Notes: generated from the sequence alone by a model not told the origin. Shown: positions 1-11,932, numbered from the stretch's first letter. The stretch: 64,000 nt of DNA from Phlebopus portentosus (GCA_037892935.1 JAYXKI010000016.1:1240001-1304000), one strand, 5' to 3'. Numbers and translations are program-made.

Positions 1-1
1 G

Positions 2-169
2 TCTGCTCAGCCTAGCTCATCTGCTCGGATAATACATATGCAAGAACATGAAACACGGCTAGGATGGGAAGAGGAAACCGATGGCGAGCACATAGATGAG
101 TTCGATGACTTGGGTACCGGCGCTGGTGTCGAGGGCGATCTTGAGATGGGCGATGATAATGACGATTGA
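2..169 (+). CDS. 3' end of an unidentified gene with an acidic C-terminus (partial)
   Basis: An open frame enters from the left edge and stops at TGA 167–169, giving 55 residues. The last 40 or so are strongly acidic (WEEETDGEHIDEFDD, then GDLEMGDDNDD at the end). The bias looks like a disordered acidic tail of a real protein. The opposite strand is also open across this stretch but reads as Ser/Pro-rich sequence with no start in view. I do not recognise the family. The rest of the gene lies outside the window. Confidence 0.55.
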   Translation, partial: SAQPSSSARIIHMQEHETRLGWEEETDGEHIDEFDDLGTGAGVEGDLEMGDDNDD

Positions 170-663
170 CGGCCAACTTCTGAGGTGGATGATCTTCCTG
201 GACAGAGGGTGGGCTCGGTTTTGGATATTCCAGTTGTTACTTTGCAGGGTATAATACCACTGTACGTGCAATTCTCTCGAGTTCTCTTGTGTCATGCAAT
301 GTTCGATTGACGTGCTTATCTATAGGGTAGATGTAAATCCATATAAGACGAACAACACGCCACATTTGTACTGTACTATCATGTACCTCGCATGAACCTG
401 TGCACAGTCGGTCCCCTTCCAAAAGGAGCACATCCATGCGGCTCTTCTCGCCGCAGATTAATGATTTTCTACGCAAACTTGAAGGCGACTATTGTGACTT
501 TTTGACTTTGCACAGACAACTCTTTATCTATGATGACTGTGGTCCTCTGGCGCGGGATGTATATAAATGTGGCGCGCCTCTGATTTTCAGTGATCTGCAG
601 CACAGCGCTTTGCTGTGGTGAACACGAGAAACATATACTGATCTTTCTTCGGGGCGAATCACT
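170..663. other. intergenic, promoter side of the kinase gene
   Basis: No supported gene. Short open frames on both strands overlap one another and show no domain. A CTCCTT-rich tract and several ATG codons lie before the kinase start. Confidence 0.5.
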
Positions 664-3600
664 ATGCCGTGGAACTATAGACTGCTCGATAATCATCCGC
701 TTGGTTCGGGACCCGCGGGTTCGTTCTGGGTGAGTACAGTTCCACCCTCCTTAGTTGTTCATCGACGTCTTATCTTGTACCTAGGAATATGAAGACATAC
801 AGACTAAGGAACTCGTTGCCGTCAAACGAATCGATCCCGGTACCATTATGGACGTCGAAGCCGAGGTCAAGGCACTAAAAGCTATCAAAGCAAAGCCGCA
901 CCAGCACATCGTCCGTATCCTTTCGTACCTTCACCATCTTTCCTTTCTGTTCATGCAGACTGAATACGAAATTCAGGTCGAGTTAGTATGTGCGACGGCG
1001 GAAGAAGTCGAAGGCGTCCGATACAACTTTATTGTGTTCAAGTATCTGTCTGGAGGCTCGCTACTTCATTTGATGGGACGCCTGAAAGCTCTTCATATAG
1101 ACTTTGCGAAGAGCATAGCAAGGCAAGTCGTTAGCACATACTATAGCCGTCAGTTTGTTTAACTGTCAAGATAATATCTTGTCGGGGGAGCAGACAGATC
1201 ACAGAGGGACTGGATCACTTGCATAATGAACTCGGACTTACGCACGGGGATCTCAAGTTGGTATCTTTTTTCTTGCTCTGGAGAAGTTCTACGTTTCATT
1301 TAGACCGCTTTGAAATAGGCCAGAAAATATTCTGTTTAAAGATCGAGAGATGACGCAAATCGCTATTGCAGATCACCGCCTGTAGGTGTTCTCACCATTT
1401 TCATACACTATTCCCTTCCTTACGATCACTAAACTTGTGGGGTAGAGCCCTAGCGGCCAACATGAACGAAGAGCTCAAGAAGACCATCATCGCTGGAGGG
1501 ACTACCGAGTATCTGGCTTACGAAGTGTGGAAGAGATCGGAATTGGGTAAACCGATGGACATATGGGCTCTTGGGTATGTTGTCTTTGCATGGATGTAAT
1601 CATATGTATGCTGATGACGGCCTCGTGGAAAGCGTCATCACCTACGTGATGCTTACACACGGGTTTCCTTTCAAGTTTAACCTGGCGAAACAAATGAAAG
1701 AAACGATGACCCCAAAGTTGAAGTCGACGGACGTTGGAGATCTAAGTAAGGACTACCGGTTTGTCATGTTCATCCCCGCACCCGTTTTGCTGAACCGAAC
1801 TTTCAAGTGAACGTCACGCACAATCCGTTGATGGAAGCTACACAAGAAGCATCTGCAATTGCACGTGAAACAATAGAGAAGACGATTGAAAGAGGTGTTG
1901 ATTGGATTGTGTTTCCCGTCAACGAAGGTCCGTCTACTTCTGCTTCTTTTAGCCCTCCGCTAAATCCTATTCGCGCCGGTAGAATATGCGCAAGCAAAAG
2001 GCTTTATACAGGGCTTAATAAACCTAAACGATAAGGAACGATTGACAGCAAAGCAAGCTTTGGAACATGAGGTTTGTCATCCAACTGGACAATGACTCAG
2101 ATATATCAACTGAGCGAATTTACTCTTCTCGCGTAGTTCATGAAGTCCGTAGATACAAATGTCAGACCAGCACCCATATATCCGGATGCTGCGACTGGAG
2201 CTTCGCTGTCACTGCCCATGTCGCGCCCTGCGTCACGACCAGCAAGTATAAAGAGTGTAAGATCCAATACCTCGCAGAAGTCCAGAGCGTCATCTGGTAG
2301 CAGGTACTCTGACGTAGAATCCCTCCGTGGGGATCCTATAGGTGCGACAGAGAAATTGATGCACAGCGAGTATACCGGAAGGAAACTCGACCAGATCAGC
2401 TTGCGAAGTGTATCGTCTCTCGGAAATTCTTCCATTGGCCTCGAGGATTTGTCCTTCTGGGAACGACATGATAGGCTGCTCTCTATGACTAGCATGCAGA
2501 TAAAGACTCTTCTGGTACTTTCGGTCAGAGCTGGGTTTACGATTGTGGGTGGGAAGATGAAGTTCGTAGTCCCGAATATACGGAGTCTCGAAACATTACT
2601 TCGACATAGTTACCATGCTCAGAGGGACGAGTTTTACGCTCGTCCATCTCGACAGAACAGTCTGAATACGATCAGGGAGGAATCCGGTTCTGAAGGTGGC
2701 TCTCGAGCTACGTCTCCCGCTTCGAGCCATCATCGAGAAGAGCCTGCCAACGAGTGGCAAGTCTCCAACCGTTCGTCGAGGGCATCGAGTAGGGCGAGCG
2801 TCGGCAGGAACAAACGACGCTCGCGTCCTCCTAGTATTCTTGAAGTGGCCACGCCGCGGTCGTCTAGACCTCCGAGTGTCTCTGGAGAACATGCAAAGGT
2901 CGCGCCACCCGCATCTCCCGTTGTGGCCGTTGAGGGTACAACCGGAACGGAGCATCAGAAAGAGCCGGAGCGCGCACATTCTCCGGCTTTTAGTAAACGA
3001 TCAACACACTCAGAGGGTGGCAAACCCGGGTCCAAGGACGGGAGCAGGCGTAGCAGTCGCCAACCTTCACCAGCTCCTAAGAAGGACAGTGCTCAGACAG
3101 GAACTAGACCTCCGTCTCGTGTGCCTACTCCGGCACTTAGCATGAAATCAACATCCTCTACGAAAGAAAAGAGTCAAGAGATCCAGCCAGAGTCTGAGGC
3201 GAAAGTAGTTGAAGACGCGCCACCAGCACCGGCACCGACGGAAACTCAGGCTGCACCGCCTCGCGCACCTCCGGCACAGGAGCCTGTGCCAACGCCCACT
3301 CCGGGTGATAGTAAGGAGACCAAGTCGCATTCAAGGCCTTCGAGCGTCCGGAGTGTCAAGAGCACACAATCAAAAACCCCGAGTGCTACGAGTGCTATGA
3401 GTGCCAGGAGCGCCCGGAGTGTATTTTCGACGGCATCGTACAAAAACAAGGCCGAGAAGCTGGCACGAGTTCCCAAGCGTCCGTCCTCTACCCCTCCTAC
3501 ATCCGGTAATATGGTCCCGCCGTCCCCGACAGCTCCTCCCACTCCCGCTCCTCCTCCTGCCGAGTCGAGCAGCGTGAAGGGGGAGGCCAGACCGAGCTCT

Positions 3601-3777
3601 CCAGTAATTGCACACTCGGATACTTCAAGGACCAAAGAAAAAGAGTCTCCGAAAGTGACTTCAAGACCTGCTTCCAGAGCTGCGTCTACTACGTCTGCGA
3701 CTCGTAAGAAAGTTCTCAAGTCTGGGAGTGAAGAGGAGAAGAAGCACGGGGAACAGAAGGAGCACAAGAAGCACTGA
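664..3777 (+). CDS. Ser/Thr protein kinase with long disordered Ser/Pro/Arg-rich tail
   Basis: Joining about nine exons gives an N-terminal kinase domain and a tail of some 540 residues. Visible landmarks are the glycine loop GSGPAGSFW (residues 14–22), the ATP lysine in VAVK (Lys36), the hinge region NFIVFKYLSGGSL, the catalytic loop HGDLKPEN, the metal site IAIADH (so DH in place of DFG), GGTTEYLAYE in place of APE, DIWALG, and LNDKERLTAKQALEHE closing the domain. The frame runs straight on from EHEFMKS near 2140 into the tail, which is rich in SRPAS/RPPS and Ser-Arg-Ala repeats and looks unstructured and phosphorylatable. Start ATG 664 sits just before the glycine loop. The overall order resembles CAMK-type kinases. 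The missing DFG glycine and altered APE are unusual. Kinase identity is secure; substrate is unknown. The intron around 905–975 is uncertain. Confidence 0.85.
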
Positions 3778-4229
3778 GTATGAAAAGTGATAGGAGTGGT
3801 GCAAGTTGGAAAAAGAACCGGCGAAGTATGTACATAGAAGGCGAGATGCCGTATCTGAACGGACAAAAGGTACTTGTGCCGACATATGTTGTGTTGCAAA
3901 GCCCACGATCGGTACCGCTCTGAAAGACAGATATCCTTGGTTCTATTGGATTTTAGAAAGACGATAATATTACTACACGCACCCAAACCCAGTAAAATGA
4001 CTGCCCTAAATCCCAGATAGAACTGTGTAAATCAGAAAGAATGAAGTGTGCTCCAAGAAAAACATGCCGGCATGATTCTTTTCCGGAAATCCGCTCAGGA
4101 AGTGTCGCAACTAAGAAAGTAAGTTAAAGCGGTATTTTGTGAGTAGTGAGCAGATAATGGTTATTACGAGGCGCAAAGTTAGGAGGAAGATCATGAATGA
4201 CGCAAACTCATCCTGAAGTTGTTCAGATA
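3778..4229. other. intergenic between convergent genes
   Basis: The 3' ends of the kinase gene and of the F-box-like gene face each other here. I see no further gene or repeat. Confidence 0.5.
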
Positions 4230-5887
4230 CTAAAGGGGGATTAATTCCTTTCTAACCGCTATCCTGGTCCCTTTTACTGTGACCCTGTCATTAATATCAT
4301 CCCACGAATATTGGGAACTTGGTCCAGGTTTCTCGACAATGATTTCCAGCTTGTCCAAGACCCTGTCTTCACAGTCGAGGAAACGCAGAAGCTCGTCTTT
4401 CTGTGCTGAGCATCGACCACAGTCGACTGGTGAAAGACGGAGTAAGGTCAGGCGAAGAGTGCGAACTGTGTGTGGAACGCAGGAGAGCGCATCTTCCGTG
4501 AGAATGCCGGAGGAACCAGAATAGTCGCAGGTGATGTGCAGCGTGCGTAGATTCCCTGGACTGTCAGCCTTCCGCATCAATGTCGATGGTGGTGGGCGAA
4601 GATCTGCAACTGGATGGGAGTATCCGAATATTCGAGAGAAGTAACCTGCTATCGGAGGGTGGGGGAGTTTGAGATGGAGTGAATGTAGGCGTGAAAGGAT
4701 GTTGGACGAGGAAGCAAGAATCGATCCGATCGAATTCCCCGGGCGTCTTCGTAAGTGAGTGATCCAAGCGTTGAGCTCAAGCCTGAAGTTGATTTAACAT
4801 CCGAGTCCTGCAAGAGCCATGATATGCAAGTATCTTCGAGCGGACCGGCTGGGTATAGGATATTCGTAAGCGAGAGTTCTTCCAACCTGAATCGGAGTAT
4901 ACCCTCGTCCGGACGAAAGTCTACCCAACCGCATCTCGCGTTATGAACGGCCAATCTACGTAGGTTCATCAATGTGCAAGTGGAGCGAAGTATATCTTCA
5001 ACATCCACGCATGCGGAGCGCATGGCTCTGTCCGGTGTACTCCAGCAGAGCGACTCGAGTCTCTTGAGTGATCCGATTACTTCGAGCACTCTTATCAGGT
5101 ACCCTCTACTTTCTCGTGCAATATAAATAGGCGAGCGGACGCGAAGATGCTTGAGTTCCGATAACAAAGGGTTTCGCAAAATCTCCGTAACACAGTATAG
5201 GATATCCTCCGTGCCCGTGAACGACGACGACGCGCCTCCGAGAGGGAAGTTGAGGTTAAGCAAAAGCTCCGTTGTCCACGGACCGAGGAGTGGAGAACGT
5301 GATAGCGCTCGGAGCTGCTCTGCATTATGCACAATGATGCGCTGGCCGAGCGCACGTTGCGCGAGTGGTGTGAGCGTCCTATGAGTTAATGCGAGCGCTT
5401 TCAGGCGCGATGCGATTCTGTCTGGCGCAGCACCACCAGAAGACTTCCCAGATCCGAAGAAAGAGCTAAGGTCGTCCGTCCACAGCGGAAGTCGCTCGAG
5501 CGCTATTGCGTCAATCAAAAGCGCGAAAATATCGTACGGCAGATACGCTTTCGTCGGATACTCGATATCGGACGTTACCATCGTTGCACGTTGCACAGTC
5601 TGCGCACGTCGGTATTCTGCAACGCTTCTATCGATATCGCCACACGATTTGAAGGCCAGCTTCTTCGAGTCGAATTGCGAGTTGTGAAGGACCTCAAGGA
5701 ATGAGTTAATGTAAGGCGCCGGTATTTGTGACTCTAAGTGGAGTTTCGCGATCAACGCGTTGGTTGGGATGGTGTACTGTATCCACGCGCCGCTTTCCTC
5801 GTCGAAGACGCGAGATTGCCCATTCAGCCTTTCTTCTGCATTGGCGAAATCATTAGTTGTAGTAGTTGTAGACAATCCACCAGACAT
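4230..5887 (-). CDS. F-box/LRR-like protein
   Basis: The main frame starts at ATG 5887. An F-box-like segment (LPYDIFALLIDAIA, later LALTHRTLTPLAQRAL) is followed by irregular leucine-rich units such as LRRLAVHN and LKHLRVRSP. The frame reaches a stop near 4650, but an intron of about 56 bases before it (GTCCAAC…GATAG on the minus strand) splices in frame to LPPGYFSRIFGYS and on to NLRTLHITCD, ending at TAG 4230–4232. The downstream part has the same leucine-rich character, so I annotate one gene. F-box proteins of this kind bind Skp1 and select targets for SCF ubiquitin ligases; that is family knowledge, and no target can be named. The donor GTCCAA is weak, so a frameshift is the alternative. 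Confidence 0.65.
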
Positions 5888-6671
5888 AATAGAAAGCAGT
5901 AAAGGAAGCAGTGAAAGTGAATTGAATTAGTGTCGTCGCCGGTAAGGCCGAATGGTCGTCGTGTATGTCCAACCGTCGGGCGTCGAGAAGGTGGAAAGCA
6001 AGAGAGATGTGTATTATGTAGATCATTTCCTTACCTGCTTATCATGCATGCTCGTGATTGCCGTGTATAAACAACGGTGAGTAACCACGATGAATCTCAG
6101 CCAATCACGGTGCGGAAGAGTGATAATGCTGACGTGTCCGTCTTGGGCAGGGCAAATGCGGGTGCGGAACTCGACTCGTCGAGGCCTCATTCATCAAACG
6201 CGTTCGGAAAAAAAAATGACTCATCCACTCTGGGCGCGCAAATGATAGGACGAATGTGTCTTGCTCGTTGGCAGAACATTATTTGTACAGGTTCAACGAT
6301 GTTTCTGGTGATCCGGTCTCTCAAGCTTACGGCTTCGAGTTTTCTTGGTAACTCTTTCAAATGAAACGGATTTTGATCTGCTTCTTGCATTGTAGTCAGT
6401 TGTGAACAAGGAGAATGTTTTCTTGGACGAACGTCTTACAGAATGGTTGAATTAACATGAAAGAAATGGGTAAGTGAATTGTTGGATTTAATTGTACCGA
6501 ACCGAAAAGACTGGGATCAATTTCTCCTTTAGGGACTTAGGAGATCGACAGCCATGATCGACAGACGGTCAAGATCGACGATATGTTGTCGCGTCGTCGC
6601 GTCGTCGCGTCGCGTTCTCTTCGGCTGGAACCATCACCTTCAGCATTGCTATCGCACCGAGTTTTAACGAC
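5888..6671. other. divergent promoter region between two F-box genes
   Basis: This spacer separates the starts of two divergently transcribed F-box genes. A short tandem repeat of the unit TCGTCGCG lies at about 6587–6614, some 60 bases before the start of the right-hand gene, probably in its 5' leader. A minus-strand open frame at 6187–6390 lacks domain evidence. Confidence 0.5.
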
Positions 6672-8481
6672 ATGGCACCAAAGGACGTTCTGAGCAAGGG
6701 AATAAGACTCTATCAGGAGGGACAGTACGAGGAAGCTTTAAAAGCCTTTGACCACGTACGAGCCCAGCAACCATCGGTTTCAGTAATCTAACTACCCTTG
6801 AAGGCCATCCACCGAAATCCAAAGGATAAAAATCTGCTCGACTCAAGAGCTGCTGTCCTTGAGAAACTTGACCGCCTTACTGATGCTTTGAAAGACTCCA
6901 AGAAGGTCATCGACTTAGCACACGATTCGTGGCAGGTTGGTATCCACATTCCATTCTATATTAACATTTCTAAACTTGACCATATTTCAGGGATACAGAC
7001 GATCTGCGCATCTTTTCTTGCAGCTAGGAAAGCTTTCCGCTTCATTGAAGATGGTCGAACTGGCTATAGAACGGGTGAAACCAACGGACACGAAGAGACG
7101 GGCAGAGCTGGAGGCATTGCGTGAAGAGATTCTCAATGCGATGAAGCAGTCGCAATGCCATTTTGCAAAGCTTCCCGTCGAACTGCAAACGGACATATTT
7201 TCGCTCGTAATTAATGGCAGCAACGCGAGGATGCTGGCTCTCAATCTGGTTTGTCGTTCCTGGAGACAAGTCATGCTCGCAAATCCGAAGTTCTGGCGTC
7301 ATCTCGACCTAGGACAGAGGTCAACGCAGAAGATGGTGGATGCTTGGCTGGAGCGTGCAAACGGCAAGCTATCGAGTCTGCGCATAAGAACTGGATTTGC
7401 ATTCTGCGGGGGGCATAATATTTTCCGAAAAGCTTCCAGGGACGTGTGGTCCAAGCTTGAAGACCTCGAAGTGCACAATGATCCATCCAAATATCTGACC
7501 CCGAAGTCCATCCAACAGCTCAGATTACGGAGTCTTGCCATAGATGTCAGCTCTGTTTCTCTGCTGCGGGAGGGACTGTGGGAAGGTCTGCGCAGTCTGG
7601 AGGCATCAGCTATCCGTGACCTTGCTATCAGAGTCGGCGAAGGAGCCAGATTAAAGTTGGACGGACTTCCATTCTCCAGGTTGACGTCTCTTCATCTTAC
7701 CGGAAGATTCGAATATAAGCCCCTTTTTGAGCTGATACGGCGAAGTACCACACTTGAAACCTTACTCGTCTCGTATCTGGGCCAAAACTGGACAGAATTT
7801 CCGGAGGACGAGGAGCTTAATCCCATCGATCTCCCTCATCTTCGTCGATTCGGCCTAACCGGTCTATTCGATCCTCGCGCTATACAAATTCTCAATTTTC
7901 CCAGCCTCAGTGCGTTCAAACTCGAGGCGGGTGCCGAACGCGCCGGTACAATCTGCACCACAGATCTCCTATCACAGAATATAACTTGTCTAACTGAAAT
8001 TGTCTTTCACTGTTGCATTGTACCGTATCGCCTCCTTCTCTTACTTTTTCGGAATTCCGACTCTCTTTCGACTCTGAAGCTGAGCAGATGCACGGTTCAT
8101 GTCCCCGAGGATATCAACTCGATGATCGAAGCATTGTGCGGAGGAGCATCCGACGAGGGAAATCATATGTCATCACCACCGTTGCTCTGCCCGAAGCTGC
8201 AGCATCTCGACCTCTCGTCGTCATCAGACCTGAAAGCCGGCCCCCTCGTTCGGCTCGTTAAGGCCCACCTCGCGAACTCGTCAGTACCGTCTGGAAAGGA
8301 ACCTTCAACCACGCCGGTATCCTCGGGCCATTCCCAAAATACGCCACTACCAATCCTTTCTCTGAATGTCGATGATTGTCCTTTGATCGATCCGGACGCT
8401 CTTCAGTGGCTACGTGCAACCGTGCCGTCTGTCAGCAGCAAGATGAAACCTGTGAAGATGGGGAGGAATAAGCTGTGGTGA
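6672..8481 (+). CDS. TPR + F-box + LRR protein, Pof3/Dia2 type
   Basis: Three exons (6672–6755, 6804–6935, 6991–8481) encode 568 residues. The first 120 or so are tetratricopeptide-like (YQEGQYEEALKAFDH, then AIHRNPKDKNLL, LDRLTDALKDSKKVI). An F-box follows at about residue 140: KLPVELQTDIFSLV … LNLVCRSWRQVMLANPKFWRHLDL. The rest is leucine-rich units such as LRSLAIDV, LTSLHLTG and LQHLDLSSSSDL. This order, TPR then F-box then LRR, is that of fission yeast Pof3 and budding yeast Dia2, SCF adaptors linked to genome stability and replication; shared function is inferred from architecture only. A partial copy of the 3' end lies about 400 bases downstream. Confidence 0.85.
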
Positions 8482-8892
8482 CCGAATAGCGTAAACGTTA
8501 TCTACTATCCTATCATCTGGGATCTTTTAGCTTTTCCGAACTATCCGAAGCTTCTGCGCTGGAGTTCGAATGGTCGCTGTGAGCTAAGACGGACCTTGTC
8601 GTCTATATAGCGTGAACGCTTGGTCAACATCCACGGTGAGTCTGTGCTGGTCACACCCCCATCCATTGTATACGTACATCTCGACATTTATTTTGTTCTG
8701 GATGCACGAAATAGACTTCGTATAATTATTTGAGATCTATACTGAATGCTAAAGTTGAAACAAAGACAGCCGCGATTGGTGTGCTCAGCCAAATTTTGTT
8801 CATGCCTTTTCTCCTTGAATTCTCTCCTGGGTTAGGAAGCAAATGCTCCGCACGAATTTAAGTATTTGGAACTGGCATAGCATCTTATTTAT

Positions 8893-9111
8893 GACCCCGC
8901 AATTTCGTCAGTACGATCTGGGGAGCAGTCTTCGACCACGCCGGCATCTTCAAGCCATTTCCAAAATACGCCACTACCAGTCCTTTCTCTGAATATTAAT
9001 GTCGATAATTGTCCTTTCATCGATTCGGATGCTCTTCGGTGGTTACGTGCAATTGTGCCGTCTGTCAGTAGCAAGATGAAACCTGTGAAGACGCGGAGGA
9101 CTCAGCACTAG
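8893..9111 (+). pseudogene. truncated copy of the 3' end of the Pof3-like gene
   Basis: This stretch repeats the last 200 or so coding bases of the preceding gene (8275–8481). Shared words include CCATTTCCAAAATACGCCAC here against CCATTCCCAAAATACGCCAC there, GTGCCGTCTGTCAG, and AGCAAGATGAAACCTGTGAA. The copied part stays open in the original frame up to TAG 9109–9111, with a 6-base insertion, but has no start codon, F-box or TPR part. Weaker similarity continues into the flanking non-coding DNA (roughly 8630–8870 against 9260–9440), so the duplicated segment is probably 500–600 bases. A gene-end duplication in tandem is the simplest reading. Confidence 0.75.
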
Positions 9112-9722
9112 TGACTGGTTAGCGTGAATGTTACTTACTCTTCCATTGACTGGCGCCTTCCGGCCTGTTAAAAGTTCTTTGAGGCTTCTGCTTTGAAGCT
9201 TGAGGTTGTTGTTCCGAATTCTTATGCTCACGAAAGGACGGCACGAATACCGCCGTAGTTACGGAACTCCATTCTGATACGTCCATCTTGACATTTGTTG
9301 GCTTCATATAAGAGATACTCTGTAACAAGGGAACTGCAATTGGTCATAGTCAGCGATTTTCGTCAATAATTTGCCTTGTTTCTCCTCCGCCCTCTGGATT
9401 CTTTGCCATATGTATTTAAATGGCTTGCGTAAAGTCAAATGTTTCAGATTGAGATAATGCAGTATCCTTGTGGTAGCGATGCAAGCTTGCAAGAAATCTC
9501 GGTGGATAGCTTTAGCGTGGAAGACGCCGATCAGTCTTTGATCACTCGCCGATCATTCCTCTGCATCTTTCCATTTTTGTCAAAGCCGTCCACCTCACAC
9601 AGCGTCTTCATTTCGTTTTCATCTGTTACTGCTTTTCTTTCTTCTTATCTTCGTCCTGCTCTTTCTCTCTGACAAAAAAAAACGCATACTAGAATCGATC
9701 GAGGGAAGAAGGGCCTACGAAG
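9112..9722. other. intergenic, partly duplicated spacer
   Basis: Up to about 9470 this resembles the spacer after the Pof3-like gene (8482–8890). The remainder is the CT-rich upstream region of the epsin gene. No gene is supported. Confidence 0.45.
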
Positions 9723-11932
9723 ATGGATAAACTCGAGTCGCTGGGCAATACCCTGTCAAACATGACGATGTACGACATAAAGTCGATGTATAACCAGGTG
9801 TGTACAGGGCGACCTATGCTCTTCATTTCTGTCATAATTCCGCCATAGTGAACGTATAAAGAGCTGGTCTGACTGTTTGTCTGTTGGCTATAGGCGAAGA
9901 ACATGGTGCTGAATGTGTCGGAGATGGAAGCAAAAGTGCGGGAGGCGACGAACGATGACCCTTGGTGCGTTCTGTATAGCTCAGCCTGGAATTGCCATTT
10001 CTAATACATCTATCTGGAATGAAGGGGTGCGAGCTCGACGCTCATGCAGGAGATCGCGCAAGGGTGCCTGTCTATCAGTTCCGTAGCGCGTTCTTGTTAG
10101 CACTAACCATCTGTTTTCTTTCTTCTCTTTCTGGGTATTAGGACGCACAACTTGTAAGTCTTTCCCGTTGACTGATGTCTGAGTGTAGTATGTGCTGAGC
10201 AGGAACATGCAGCCAGCAGTTCAATGAAATTATGCCTTGTATCTACTCGCGTTTTATGGACAAGGAGGCACGTCAGTGGCGCGAAATCTACAAGGTCTGT
10301 CGTCGCCCTTCCGTCGTATTTCCTACTGCTGATCTTCTGGGATTGTCCGTCATTACAAACAATAGGCCTTAACATTACTTGAGTACATCATAAAACACGG
10401 AAGTGAGCGCGTCGTGGATGATGCGCGCTCACATCTGTCCACCATCAAAATGTTGCGCAACTTTCATTACATAGACGAGAAAGGGAAGGACCAAGGTATT
10501 AACGGTACGTTGACTATGCATTTGTCCATTCATAAGTCCGGATAGCTGTACTGATCTTTGCTGTTCTGTTATTATTAGTCCGAAATCGCGCAAAGGAGCT
10601 GACTGAACTGTTGATGGACGTGGACCGCATCCGAGCAGAACGGAGGAAAGCCAAAACGAACAGAAACAAGTACGTCGGATCGGGTAACGATCCGATGAGT
10701 TTTGGGTCTGGAAGATATGGTGGGTTCGGTAGTGATACTTTTGGAAGTGGGAGAGGTTATGGAGGTGGGAGTTATGATTCTGGTGGGTTTCGTCTCTGTC
10801 TTTATTGTGTAAGGAATGTTGATTGATAACGGCCTTCGGTACAGGATATGGAGGATACGGCGGAGGTTCGAGCAGCAGCAGCTTCCGAGATGATCGACGC
10901 GGTTTTGATGAATATAATGCTGGTGATGACGAGATACCCGCACCGCGCCGGTCGAATTCGGTCACGGCTGGATCTGGAGCCAGTCGTGCATCGGCGAGCA
11001 ACCAAACGGCAACGACTACAACATCGACAAAAGCACAGGAAAAGGTCGTTGATTTACTCGGATTTGGCGATGATGATTATTCGACTGCGCCTTCTACGGC
11101 CACTGCGCTTGCTTTCGCTCCGCCGCCAAGTGCGAATACGGCAGGCAAGGCTCCTGAGAAGGCGCTTCCTTCCAACCCGCTCGATGGTGAGTTAACTCCA
11201 GTCTCATCTACCTGATCCAAAATTAATTGACGGTGCCTAACCACAGAAGGAGACGATGATTTTGCGGACTTCCAGGCTGCGCCTGGCTCTGCACCCGTCT
11301 CTCCAGGCCCTACTACGGGCGCAAACGCGAACATCTTTGCCGCCTTGGCGCAAAGTTCCTCTCCGACGTCTCAGCAGCAGAGGCCGATTCAGGCCATTGG
11401 GGGATTTGGAGCAGCTGCATCTGCAAGACCGGCATCTGCTGGTCCTGCTACGTCTATGTCGACCATGTCACCTATTTCTCCGATGGCGAATAGGCCAAGC
11501 TATGTTAAGAGCCCGCCAACAGTTGGAGGCGTGATGTCACCGATCTCTGCTACTTCTGCCACCGGAACGGGGACAGGAGTTCGTCCTGCTGCTCGGACAG
11601 CCACATCGTTCTCGTCGGTCAAAAGCAACACGAGCGCACCCGCCAGACCGTCTTCTACTTCAGTCGGATTCGATGATCTGTGGAACATGTCCCTTGGGTC
11701 TTCCAAGCCGACCTCTCCACCTGCGGGTGGAACGAAGTCCATCAAAGATTTAGAGAAGGAAAAGGCACAGGCAAGCATCTGGGGTGGCGTCGGGCAGGGA
11801 GGCGCTGCTGCCAAGCCTGGTGGAGCTAACTCAATGGAGTTCGGTCTCGGAAACGGTACGTTCGGGGCAAGCAGCGGCACTAGCGCTAGTGCGTCGGGGA
11901 CGAGCGCTGGTGGAGACGATTTGCTACTCTGA
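9723..11932 (+). CDS. ENT3: epsin-type ENTH-domain clathrin adaptor (Ent3-like)
   Basis: The spliced protein begins with an ENTH domain: SNMTMYDIKSMYNQAKNM, then LNVSEMEAKVREATNDDPWG, STLMQEIAQGTHNFQQFNEI, YSRFMDKEARQWREIYKALT, LLEYIIKHGSERVVDDAR and FHYIDEKGKDQGINVRNRAK. This fold binds phosphoinositides at trans-Golgi or endosome membranes. After it come Gly/Ser-rich sequence and adaptor-binding motifs: LLGFGDDD (clathrin/adaptor-like) and DDDFADFQ, which fits the DFxDF-type motif bound by gamma-adaptin or GGA ears in yeast Ent3. The C-terminus is GGDDLLL. At least seven exons are needed, one of them only 12 bases long (10142–10153). The ENTH identity is firm; the choice of Ent3 over Ent1/2 rests on the DFADF motif and the lack of visible ubiquitin-interacting motifs. 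Confidence 0.88.
10142..10153 (+). other. 12-base microexon of the epsin gene
   Basis: The bases GACGCACAACTT lie between an acceptor (TATTAG) and a donor (GTAAGT). Joined to CAAGG on the left and to CCAGCAG on the right they restore the conserved ENTH stretch AQGTHNFQQFNE. Without them the frame and the conserved segment are lost. Confidence 0.7.

Noticed and set aside
2596..2979. Minus-strand 127-codon frame inside the kinase tail
   Set aside because: It is the shadow of the Ser/Arg/Pro-rich tail; the plus frame continues from a clear kinase domain.
3246..3986. Minus-strand 246-codon frame
   Set aside because: Antisense of the same tail; repetitive Ala/Val/Gly/Leu composition mirrors codons of the sense strand.
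6187..6390. Minus-strand frame LKELPRKLEAVSLRDRITRN
   Set aside because: No domain and no convincing continuation exons; lies in a divergent promoter.
10429..11001. Minus-strand 190-codon frame
   Set aside because: Lies antisense to ENTH-domain exons and has no domain.
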